NCBI GenBank assembly: GCA_937925595.1
Contig: CALALQ010000294.1
Coordinates: 1 to 7,882 of the forward strand
DNA: 7,882 nt
Direction: 5' to 3'
Source of the DNA: an uncultured Demequina sp.
GTDB taxonomy: Bacteria > Actinomycetota > Actinomycetes > Actinomycetales > Demequinaceae
The notes beneath the pieces are model-generated. The model saw nothing but the letters and a program-made list of their open reading frames with translations. It ran no database searches and was not told the DNA's origin. Below are positions 1 through 6,213 of the stretch, in pieces (within the stretch, counting starts at the first letter, position 1; every line of letters starts with the position of its first letter). A program made the translations under genes and the position numbers.

Positions 1-349
1 CATCAAGCAACAGATCCTGAGTGCCAGCGAGCTCGACACCCAGCTGATCTTCCGTCAGCTCCGCAACACCATGCGCGCGGCCAAGAACTCGGTCAGTGAA
101 GAGGTCGTCGACATCCTGAACAAGGGCGGTCGCTTCAAGGACGTCAAGGACCTCGTCGCCGGCACCCGCGGCCGCAAGGTCTACGAGAACGGCGATCCCG
201 AAGCCGGCATCTGGACCGTCGGTGTCGCGCAGGGCCTGATCCGCGACATCCCGCCGGCCGGTGAACTCGTGCGCCGTATCGCCTGGGACGCCGAGGAAAT
301 TCTGTCGTCCTTGACCCGCAACATCACCGACTCCGTTTCCGTCTCCTGA
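1..349 (+). CDS. Nitronate monooxygenase / 2-nitropropane dioxygenase family flavoprotein, C-terminal part (5' truncated)
   Basis: Only the last 115 codons are present; the reading frame is open from base 2 to the TGA at 347-349, so the true start lies upstream. The tail has a segment reading VKDLVAGTRGRKVYENGD followed by GIWTVGVAQGLIRDIP, then a helix ending in AEEIL. This is the usual C-terminal signature of NAD(P)H-dependent, FMN-binding TIM-barrel proteins of the nitronate monooxygenase (NMO/YrpB) family. The flavin-binding barrel and catalytic His would be in the missing part. Members oxidise nitronates, but actinobacterial paralogues in catabolic clusters (for example IpdC of steroid breakdown) serve other redox roles on CoA thioesters, and the acyl-CoA genes just downstream make such a role plausible here. 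It is probably co-transcribed with the hydratase gene 10 bases downstream. Family call fairly sure; substrate unknown. Confidence 0.8.
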   Translation, partial: IKQQILSASELDTQLIFRQLRNTMRAAKNSVSEEVVDILNKGGRFKDVKDLVAGTRGRKVYENGDPEAGIWTVGVAQGLIRDIPPAGELVRRIAWDAEEILSSLTRNITDSVSVS

Positions 350-359
350 GGGGCGCGCA

Positions 360-1142
360 ATGACCGAGACCGATGCACGCGAAACCGCGACTCCCGAAGA
401 ATCCCCGTTGCTCGTCACCAAGGACGGGCCGGTCGTCATCCTCACGCTCAACCGGCCCGACCGGCGCAACGCCATCAATCGGGCGATGCGCAAGGCGCTG
501 AAGAAGGAACTGTGGCGCGCCGACGGTGACGACGAGGTGCGTGTCGTGGTGATCACCGGCGCAGGCACCGCGTTCTCGTCGGGTGTGGACCTGCCCGAGG
601 CGTTGTCCGGCCCGCCGCCGCGCACCGAGGGCGTCACGCCCACGCAGGTGCTGCGCGGCATCTCCAAGCCGGTGATCGCTGCTGTGAACGGGCCGTGCTA
701 CACCGGCGGTTACGAACTGGCCGTGAACTGTTCGTTCATCATCGCCTCCGATCGCGCCGAGTTCGCCGACACCCACGCCCAGATCGGCCTCCTCAACGGC
801 TGGGGTGGCAGCGCCATGCTTCCTCGCATGGTGGGTCTGCCCGCCGCGATCCAGTTCATCCTCAGCGGTGAACCCATCACCGGAGACACCGCGGCACGGA
901 TCGGCCTCGCGAACGAGGTCGTCGAGCACGACAAGCTCATGGATCGCACGTTCGAGATCGCCGGCAAGATCGCCGGCGGGCATCCCGGGGCAGTGCAGCG
1001 GATGCTGCGCCTGCTCAAGGAAGGTGCGGGCGCTTCGCTCGCGCACGCACTCGGCCTCGAGGCCGAAGCCTCTGCTACGCACCGTTCCGACGGCGCCGAA
1101 GTCGGCGCGCGGTTCGGCAAGCGGCGCGCCGAAAAATCTTGA
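360..1142 (+). CDS. Enoyl-CoA hydratase/isomerase (crotonase) family protein
   Basis: This 260-residue protein has the normal length of a single-domain crotonase, expected to act on cytosolic CoA thioesters, typically by adding water to a trans-2-enoyl-CoA. The ATG at 360 follows GAGGGG (348-353) with 6-base spacing, which supports the start. Visible features: an N-terminal strand ending in LTLNRPDRRNAIN (about 28-40), the first oxyanion-hole loop AFSSGVDL (71-78), and the second loop plus catalytic-acid region GPCYTGGYEL (111-120), with Glu119 matching the first catalytic Glu of rat mitochondrial hydratase (Glu144). The second catalytic Glu (rat Glu164) falls on His139 in FADTHAQIGLLNG (135-147), as in an actinobacterial subgroup with an ADTHA-type motif. 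It could therefore be a hydratase with altered chemistry, an isomerase or another crotonase. Gene order before an acyl-CoA dehydrogenase fits consecutive beta-oxidation steps. Confidence 0.9.
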   Translation: MTETDARETATPEESPLLVTKDGPVVILTLNRPDRRNAINRAMRKALKKELWRADGDDEVRVVVITGAGTAFSSGVDLPEALSGPPPRTEGVTPTQVLRGISKPVIAAVNGPCYTGGYELAVNCSFIIASDRAEFADTHAQIGLLNGWGGSAMLPRMVGLPAAIQFILSGEPITGDTAARIGLANEVVEHDKLMDRTFEIAGKIAGGHPGAVQRMLRLLKEGAGASLAHALGLEAEASATHRSDGAEVGARFGKRRAEKS

Positions 1143-1171
1143 CCTACACACAATCCGAGTTCTGACATCAT

Positions 1172-1178
1172 GGGAGGT
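1172..1178 (+). promoter_or_regulatory. Ribosome binding site that fixes a GTG start for the acyl-CoA dehydrogenase
   Basis: GGGAGGT lies 6 bases before the GTG at 1185-1187. It is the best Shine-Dalgarno match in the gap after the hydratase stop. The in-frame ATG at 1170 sits just in front of this site and has no purine-rich sequence of its own, so GTG 1185 is the more likely start. The first five residues from the ATG reading (MGGGA) would be the translated ribosome binding site. Confidence 0.7.
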
Positions 1179-1184
1179 GGCGCG

Positions 1185-3479
1185 GTGGAACAGAAGACCA
1201 CGGCGGTACTCGAAGCAACGACCGGCGACTGGCGCGACCGGCTGGCCACACTGCTCGACGACTACCGGAAGCGTCCGCGTCCGGCAACGTCCCGTGAGCG
1301 ATTCGAGGCCGCCAAGGCGTGGCAGTCCGAACTCGTCGACGCAGGTCTCGCGGCACCGGGCTGGCCACGCGAAGTCGGCGGCATGGAACTCTCGCTCGAA
1401 GACCAACTCGACTACTACCGGATGACGACCCGTGCCGGTGCACCGAAGCATCCGTGCGGCCTGTCGTTCATCGTCGCGCCGACTATCATTGTGCACGGCA
1501 CCCAGGAGCAGAAGGACCGTTTCCTCGAACCGCTGCTGCGCGCCGACGAATTCTGGTGCCAGGGCTTCTCGGAACCCGGGGCCGGCAGCGACCTCGCGTC
1601 GCTGTCCACCCGCGCGGTGCGCGACGGCGACGTCTATCGGGTGACGGGTCAGAAGATCTGGACCACCATGGCCGACAAGGCCGATTGGATCTTCGCGCTG
1701 GTGCGCACCGGTGCCACAGGCCGGGGCACGTCCGGCATCACCTACCTGCTGATCCCGATGAATTCACCGGGCATCGAGGTGCGTCCGCTCCGCGACGCTG
1801 CAGGTGGCCACCACTTCGCGGAAGTCTTCTTCGACGACGTCGAAGTCCCCGTCGCCAACCGCCTCGGCGAAGAAGGCGGCGGGTGGTCGATCATGCGGAC
1901 CTCGCTCGGTCACGAGCGTGCGACTGCGTTCCTCGCCGACGAATTCCGTTACCGAGGAACGGTCGACAAGGTCTTCAAGCTCGCCGTGGAACAGGGTTAC
2001 GCGAACGATCCGCTGATTCGCCAGGAGCTCGCGAAGGTCGAAACCAACGTCCGTGCGATCGCTGCCAACAGTGCCCGCGCGCTCGACGCCGTGTTGCGGA
2101 ACGAGGATCCGGGTGGGGTCGCTTCGGTCAATCGTCTGGTCAAGTCGGAGTTCGAGCAGCACATGCACCGGCTCGCGCTGCGTCTGACCGGTTCGGGGGC
2201 CTTGCTGAACACCCGGTCCGAAGGTGTTGTCGAAAAGGGCCGTTGGACATACGGATACGTGATGGCGCGCGCCGCGACGATCGGTGCGGGCACCGCCGAG
2301 ATTCAGCGCAACACCATTGCGGAGAACGTGCTGGGTCTGCCGTCGCATCGCGGCGAGGGTCGCCGAAACCCGGTGGTCGCGCCGGGCCGGCCGCTCACCG
2401 CTCCCGAAGAGGACGAGGCAGCCTTGCGCGAGGTACTCGCCGACCTGGTCTCGTCGTACGTGGACACCGAGAAGTTGCTTGCGCGCGAGTCCACGCCCGG
2501 CGACTACGACATCGGCCTGTGGGACGAACTCGTGAAGTTCGGTTTGCCCGGTCTGACCGCCCCGGAATCTCTCGGCGGCGGTGGCCAGTCGTTGCGACTG
2601 TTGTGTGCGGCCGTCGAAGAAGCGGCCTACCACCTGGCTCCGGTTCCGCTCGTGCCGACCGCAATCGCGCTCGAGGTGCTCGTTGCGGCAGGTGCGGACG
2701 AGCAGGCCCGCACGGTGGTGTCCGGTGCCACTGCCGCGTTCCTCGCCCCCGTCGACGATCAGGGCTGGGTTACCGGTTCGGGTCTGCCGGTACTCGACGG
2801 TGGCCGGTTGACCGGCCGGATCGAACGCGTGGCGGGTGCACCCGTCGCCGACGTGCTCGTGGTCCTCGCGACCGACGCGGTCACCGGCGACCGTGTGCTC
2901 GTCTCGGTGCAGCCCGCCGATGTCACCGTCACGGTGCAGAACTCGGTGGACCTGACCGCGACCGTGGGTATCGTCACCGCGAACGGGGCGCCGGCCGCGG
3001 TGCTCGCGTCCGGACAGACCGTCGACGACGCGCTGATCCGCGCTCGCCGCGTCGCGCAGCTGCTCGTTGCAGCGGACTCGGTGGGTGTCGCCAACCGGGC
3101 ACTCGCGATGGCGGTGGACTGGGCCGGGCAACGTGAGCAGTTCGGACAGCCCATCGGCTCGTACCAGGCCATTTCCCACCGTTGCGCCTACCTGTTGGTC
3201 GGTGCGGAAGGTGCACGGGGGCAGGTTCTTTCGGCTGCCGATTGTGGCGAGAACGATCCCGACGCCGCGACCTCCGCGAACCTGGCAACGGCGGCTGCGC
3301 TGAGCACCGCTGTGACCGCCGCGGAGGACTGCATCCAGATCCACGGTGGTATCGGTTTCACGTGGGAGCATCCCGCTCATCTTCTGCTGCGCCGCGCGAC
3401 GGCCAACGAAGCGTGGATCGGGCGTCCGGAGGTGCTGCGTGATCGCGCCGTGAGCGCGGTGTTCGACCGGCTTGCCTGA
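1185..3479 (+). CDS. Tandem-domain (fused) acyl-CoA dehydrogenase, FadE34-like architecture
   Basis: About 764 residues from GTG 1185 (769 from ATG 1170), roughly twice a normal acyl-CoA dehydrogenase, made of two FAD-dependent dehydrogenase domains in a row. Numbering from the GTG: domain 1 spans about 1-390, with FSEPGAGSDL (128-137), QKIWTT (156-161) and the C-terminal GAGTAEIQRNTIAENVLGLP (367-386). A linker of about 25 residues leads to domain 2 (about 411-764), with REQFGQP (650-656) and IQIHGGIGFTWEHP (717-730). Fused enzymes of this size (M. tuberculosis FadE34, FadE6 and FadE22 types) correspond to heteromeric pairs such as FadE26-FadE27, which desaturate bulky acyl-CoAs; this homology is from general knowledge of the family. 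Domain 1 keeps a helix-G Glu (Glu244 in LGHERA), placed like that of isovaleryl-CoA dehydrogenase, while the medium-chain enzyme position holds Ala368. Domain 2 has Ala624 and Ile745 at the two positions, so it is probably non-catalytic. Expected reaction: alpha,beta-desaturation with electrons passed to ETF. The gene follows the hydratase by 42 bases, likely in the same operon. Confidence 0.92.
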   Translation: MEQKTTAVLEATTGDWRDRLATLLDDYRKRPRPATSRERFEAAKAWQSELVDAGLAAPGWPREVGGMELSLEDQLDYYRMTTRAGAPKHPCGLSFIVAPTIIVHGTQEQKDRFLEPLLRADEFWCQGFSEPGAGSDLASLSTRAVRDGDVYRVTGQKIWTTMADKADWIFALVRTGATGRGTSGITYLLIPMNSPGIEVRPLRDAAGGHHFAEVFFDDVEVPVANRLGEEGGGWSIMRTSLGHERATAFLADEFRYRGTVDKVFKLAVEQGYANDPLIRQELAKVETNVRAIAANSARALDAVLRNEDPGGVASVNRLVKSEFEQHMHRLALRLTGSGALLNTRSEGVVEKGRWTYGYVMARAATIGAGTAEIQRNTIAENVLGLPSHRGEGRRNPVVAPGRPLTAPEEDEAALREVLADLVSSYVDTEKLLARESTPGDYDIGLWDELVKFGLPGLTAPESLGGGGQSLRLLCAAVEEAAYHLAPVPLVPTAIALEVLVAAGADEQARTVVSGATAAFLAPVDDQGWVTGSGLPVLDGGRLTGRIERVAGAPVADVLVVLATDAVTGDRVLVSVQPADVTVTVQNSVDLTATVGIVTANGAPAAVLASGQTVDDALIRARRVAQLLVAADSVGVANRALAMAVDWAGQREQFGQPIGSYQAISHRCAYLLVGAEGARGQVLSAADCGENDPDAATSANLATAAALSTAVTAAEDCIQIHGGIGFTWEHPAHLLLRRATANEAWIGRPEVLRDRAVSAVFDRLA

Positions 3480-3487
3480 CGAGGCCG

Positions 3488-3499
3488 ATCGAATTCGAT
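3488..3499. repeat. 12-base perfect palindrome in the convergent intergenic region
   Basis: ATCGAATTCGAT is its own reverse complement and lies 8 bases after the dehydrogenase stop, before the large hairpin. It is AT-richer than its surroundings. A 10-base word GACGAGGCCG (3478-3487, overlapping the stop codon) occurs just before it and again at 3511-3520 in the hairpin's left arm, so the upstream copy could also pair with the right arm (3540-3549). Function unknown; it may be a chance palindrome or part of the termination region. Confidence 0.4.
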
Positions 3500-3510
3500 T
3501 TCGGTACACG

Positions 3511-3549
3511 GACGAGGCCGGTGTCCCAGTCGGGGACACCGGCCTCGTC
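3511..3549. terminator. Strong hairpin between convergent genes, probable bidirectional terminator
   Basis: The left arm GACGAGGCCGGTGTCCC (3511-3527) pairs perfectly over 17 bp with 3533-3549, leaving a 5-base loop AGTCG. It lies 31 bases after the dehydrogenase stop and 22 bases after (on the minus strand) the CoA-transferase stop, the ideal place for a shared terminator. Neither side has a good run of T, which is common for high-GC actinobacterial terminators, so it may need Rho or act as an mRNA 3'-end stabiliser. Structure is certain; function is inferred from position. Confidence 0.75.
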
Positions 3550-3571
3550 GTGTGTCGCGTGGGCGGGTCGG

Positions 3572-6019
3572 TCAGCCGACGATGCCCTTCTCCCGCAGTT
3601 CGGCGATGCGCTCGGGGTCGAATCCGATCTCGGCGAGTATCGAGTCGGTGTGTTCACCGATCGTGCACCCGGCGTCGGCCTTGACTTTCGAACGGGAGAA
3701 TCGCGTCAGGGGAGCGAGGCGCCGGTGCTCGTCGAAGATCGGGCTGTCGGCGAGCACGGTGTAGCCGGCCTCGAAGTATTCGTCGCCCTGCAGGTGGCTC
3801 TCGGGGGTCCGTTCGGTCACGGCGACACAGCCGATGTCCTGCGCGCCCAAATCCTTCTCCCACTCGAACTTGGAGCGGGTACGCAATACGGCGTCGAGCG
3901 ACTCGGCGAGATCGGTGGCGTGTGTGCGGCGCAGATCCGGTGTCGAGAACTTCTCCTGCTTGAGGTCGATGTACGGCTTCAGTGCCTCGACCAGGGTGTT
4001 CCACTCGGAGTCCTGCGGGGCGGCGAGGAAGATCCAGCCGTCCGACGCCTCGTACAAGCGGTACAGGGCACCGAGGCCGTACAGGTCGGGGTCGGAGACC
4101 GGCGGCTCGGGACGGTTCGCGTAGTCGATGTTGCGGTCCATGAGTGCGTGGGTGGCGGAGGACAGCATGGTCGCGGTCATGTCGCCCATCGGGTAACCGC
4201 GTTTGCGGGCGAGCAGGCCCAGCAGCATCGACGAGGCGACACCGAGCGCGGCCACACCGTCGGCTTGGACGGACGGGTTGGCTCCCGCGGTGTGCCGCCG
4301 CAGGGCAATGCGCTTGATCTCCTCGAGATTCTCGCCGTGGAGGTCGAGACCGCCGAGGTCGCTCATGCTGAGTCCGGATGCCGCGCCGACGGAAGGTGCG
4401 TAGGCAGGACGACCGCCGTATGGTCCTCCTGTGCCGTAGCCGGGTGCATTGAGGTACACCAGATCGGGGTTGAGGGCCTTGAGTGTGGCAGCGTCGACAC
4501 CGATGCGTTCCGCGGCGCCCGCGCGATAGCTCTGCAGAACGATATCGGACTTCTTCGCGAGCTCGTGGACGATTGCGAGGCCCTCGGGAGTGTTGATATC
4601 GAGCGCGACAGATTCTTTGCCCTGCAATACTTTTGCGCCGCCCGCTTCGGGGAATGCAACGAGGCCGCGCATCGAGTCGCCGGCGAGTGGTTCGACCTTG
4701 AGGACGCGGGCGCCGAGATCGGTCAGGAGCGTCGCGCCGTAGGGCGCGGCGAACATCGAGCCGAGCTCGAGGATCGTGACCCCTGCGAGGGGCAGTGCCC
4801 CGGTGGGTGCGTCGGTAGTGGACGAGGCGTTCGATCCGGATGCGATGCCGGCGAGCACCTGCTCGGTGTCGGCCCCGAGGCGGGGCGCCGGCCGCAGTTC
4901 CGTGAGCGGCTTGCCGTCGACATGGACGAGCGTCGACGGCTGGCGGACCGGGCCGAGGTCGGGGTCGTCGACGGTGACGACACGACCGTCGTGCTGAAGC
5001 TGGGGATGATCCAGCGCGGCAACCGGATCGTTGAAGATCTCGGCGCTGACATCCGGGTTCGTATCGAAGACGTGCTGCCATTCAGCAAGGGTGCGTTCGC
5101 GGACCTTCTCGAGCATGATGTCCCGCAGTTCGACGCGGCGTTCGACGTCCTCGAAGATGGGCAGGCCCTGCCAGTACGGGTCGGCGAAGACGTGGGCGAG
5201 ACCGAACTCGGTCATCATCGCGAAGAACAGGCGAGGCTCGGTCTGCGCGAACTGCAGCCAGTGACCGTCCTTGGTCTGCGCGACGAGCAGCGGGTAGATC
5301 AAGGGCGCAGCCGGCCGACCCTGATCGTCGAACGCATACATTGCCTGGTAGGCGTCGGGCCAACGCGCACAAACCAATTCGAAGAACCAGTTGTAGGTGT
5401 CCATCGAGGCCGCGCCGCGCAGCAGGTCGGCCTCGACGTGCTGACCGACCCCGCTCGACTCGCGTTCGTACAGTGCAGAGAGGACGCCCTGGACGGCGGT
5501 GTGCGCTGCTCCCCAGGCCGCCCAGGGTGTGGGTGTGAACGACGGGCCGGGACGCTCGGACATCTGCGCCTTGCCGTGGAACACGCCCATACGGGCGAGG
5601 ACCAGGGCTTCGTATCCCTTGTCGTTCGCCCACGGGCCGGTGGTGCCCCAGCCGGTGATTGATGCGCTCACCAGGCGGGGATTGAGGTCGGCGAGATGGT
5701 CCGGAGTCAGACCCAGGCGCTCGAGCGCGGCGGGTCGTGAGGTGGTGATCAGGACGTCGGCGCTGCGGAGGAGGTCGTGCAGCGCGGTGAGCCCGGTGTC
5801 GGTCTGCAGATCGAGCGTGACGCTCTTCTTGCCGCGGGCGAGGGCCGGCCAACCGGTTTCTTTGCGCATCGGGTTGCCTGCCGGCGGCTCGACCATGATC
5901 ACGTCCGCGCCGGCGTCGGCGAGGAAGACGCTTGCGTACGCACCGGGAGTGGTGAGGGACAAGTCGATCACGGTCAGGCCGTGCAGAGGGGCGGTGGAAG
6001 CGGGAGAAACTGCGTTCAC
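3572..6019 (-). CDS. Tandem-domain class III (CaiB/BaiF family) CoA-transferase-like protein
   Basis: An 815-residue protein, twice the usual length of about 400, holding two CaiB/BaiF domains. Domain 1 (about 12-392) opens with LTVIDLSLTTPGAYASVFLA and GADVIMVEPPAG and has NPRLVSASITGWGTTGP (113-129). Domain 2 (about 409-815) repeats the pattern with GVTILELGSMFAAPYGATLL, GARVLKVEPLAGDSMR and NPDLVYLNAPGYGTGGP (517-533). A Ser/Thr/Asn/Gly-rich linker (about 393-408) joins them. Class III enzymes move CoA between carboxylic acids through an aspartyl-CoA anhydride on Asp (Asp169 in formyl-CoA transferase), or act as racemases or dehydratase partners. Here the Asp position falls on Arg201 in domain 1 and Ser620 in domain 2, so the usual mechanism may not operate. 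The start is GTG (complement of 6017-6019) with GAAAGG 6 bases upstream. It lies downstream of tesB on the same strand, but the 194-base gap with its own promoter-like sequence suggests separate control. Likely role: CoA loading, exchange or acyl-CoA binding in the catabolic route. Confidence 0.88.
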   Translation of the reverse strand: MNAVSPASTAPLHGLTVIDLSLTTPGAYASVFLADAGADVIMVEPPAGNPMRKETGWPALARGKKSVTLDLQTDTGLTALHDLLRSADVLITTSRPAALERLGLTPDHLADLNPRLVSASITGWGTTGPWANDKGYEALVLARMGVFHGKAQMSERPGPSFTPTPWAAWGAAHTAVQGVLSALYERESSGVGQHVEADLLRGAASMDTYNWFFELVCARWPDAYQAMYAFDDQGRPAAPLIYPLLVAQTKDGHWLQFAQTEPRLFFAMMTEFGLAHVFADPYWQGLPIFEDVERRVELRDIMLEKVRERTLAEWQHVFDTNPDVSAEIFNDPVAALDHPQLQHDGRVVTVDDPDLGPVRQPSTLVHVDGKPLTELRPAPRLGADTEQVLAGIASGSNASSTTDAPTGALPLAGVTILELGSMFAAPYGATLLTDLGARVLKVEPLAGDSMRGLVAFPEAGGAKVLQGKESVALDINTPEGLAIVHELAKKSDIVLQSYRAGAAERIGVDAATLKALNPDLVYLNAPGYGTGGPYGGRPAYAPSVGAASGLSMSDLGGLDLHGENLEEIKRIALRRHTAGANPSVQADGVAALGVASSMLLGLLARKRGYPMGDMTATMLSSATHALMDRNIDYANRPEPPVSDPDLYGLGALYRLYEASDGWIFLAAPQDSEWNTLVEALKPYIDLKQEKFSTPDLRRTHATDLAESLDAVLRTRSKFEWEKDLGAQDIGCVAVTERTPESHLQGDEYFEAGYTVLADSPIFDEHRRLAPLTRFSRSKVKADAGCTIGEHTDSILAEIGFDPERIAELREKGIVG

Positions 6020-6025
6020 TTCGGA

Positions 6026-6037
6026 CCTTTCGAAAGG
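6026..6037 (-). promoter_or_regulatory. Perfect palindrome containing the Shine-Dalgarno sequence of the CoA-transferase
   Basis: CCTTTCGAAAGG is a perfect 12-base palindrome. On the minus strand its 3' half, GAAAGG (complement of 6026-6031), is the ribosome binding site, 6 bases before the GTG start. In RNA the palindrome could form a small 4-bp stem with a TCGA loop that hides the Shine-Dalgarno bases; in DNA it could be a site for a dimeric protein. The ribosome binding site role is well supported, the regulatory role speculative. Confidence 0.5.
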
Positions 6038-6062
6038 GTTACGGCGAACGTGGGATGTGACC

Positions 6063-6091
6063 TTTATAACTAACGAAGTTCACTACGTCTA
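6063..6091 (-). promoter_or_regulatory. Probable promoter of the CoA-transferase gene
   Basis: On the minus strand TAGACG (complement of 6086-6091, 4 of 6 match to TTGACA) is followed after 17 bases by TATAAA (complement of 6063-6068). Transcription would begin near 6056, giving a leader of about 37 bases that includes the palindromic ribosome binding site. The whole stretch from about 6060 to 6130 is markedly AT-rich against the high-GC background. An imperfect inverted repeat, AACT-N5-AGTT (6068-6080), overlaps the -10 box and spacer and could be an operator. Confidence 0.5.
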
Positions 6092-6160
6092 CATGTTGGA
6101 CGGTGTTAAATTGAAATGGAATTCCTTTGCCGTGCAAACGATAGCCGCGTCGAGAAGCAG

Positions 6161-6181
6161 AAAACGCACGCCGACCTGCGT
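6161..6181 (-). terminator. Weak possible terminator downstream of the thioesterase gene
   Basis: On the minus strand ACGCA, an 8-base loop and TGCGT (6164-6181) form a 5-bp stem that runs into TTTTCTGCTTCT. It lies about 33 bases after the thioesterase stop. The stem is short, so confidence is low; if functional it would separate thioesterase from CoA-transferase transcription. Apart from this and the promoter, I see no gene in the 194-base gap 6020-6213. Confidence 0.25.
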
Positions 6182-6213
6182 CGACGCGCGTGTCTGTTCG
6201 GTCCGAGTCTCTG

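Noticed and set aside
1139..1168. Possible internal promoter before the dehydrogenase (TTGACC, 18 bases, TGACAT)
   Set aside because: The -10 match is poor and the predicted transcript start would fall within the ribosome binding site at 1172-1178, so it is unlikely to serve this gene.
1319..3136. Plus-strand 605-codon open frame overlapping the dehydrogenase in another frame
   Set aside because: Extremely Arg-rich translation typical of an off-frame reading of high-GC coding sequence; no ribosome binding site or motif.
1764..3539. Long open frame (591 codons) on the minus strand opposite the dehydrogenase
   Set aside because: Arg/Gly/His-rich with no family motif and lies wholly across a convincing gene; stop-codon scarcity on the antisense strand explains it.
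3521..5662. Long open frame (713 codons) on the plus strand opposite the CoA-transferase
   Set aside because: It is antisense to a clearly recognisable protein, its composition (Arg/Gly/Val/Glu-rich, no domain pattern) is that of a mirror frame in high-GC DNA, and its start lies inside the terminator hairpin.
6115..6128. Imperfect palindrome around GGAATTCC upstream of the CoA-transferase promoter
   Set aside because: Short, one mismatch, no second copy in the window; not enough to call an operator.
6176..6187. GCGTCGACGC-type palindrome after the thioesterase stop
   Set aside because: Short GC-rich palindromes of this kind are expected by chance in this base composition and there is no adjacent T-run in a useful position.
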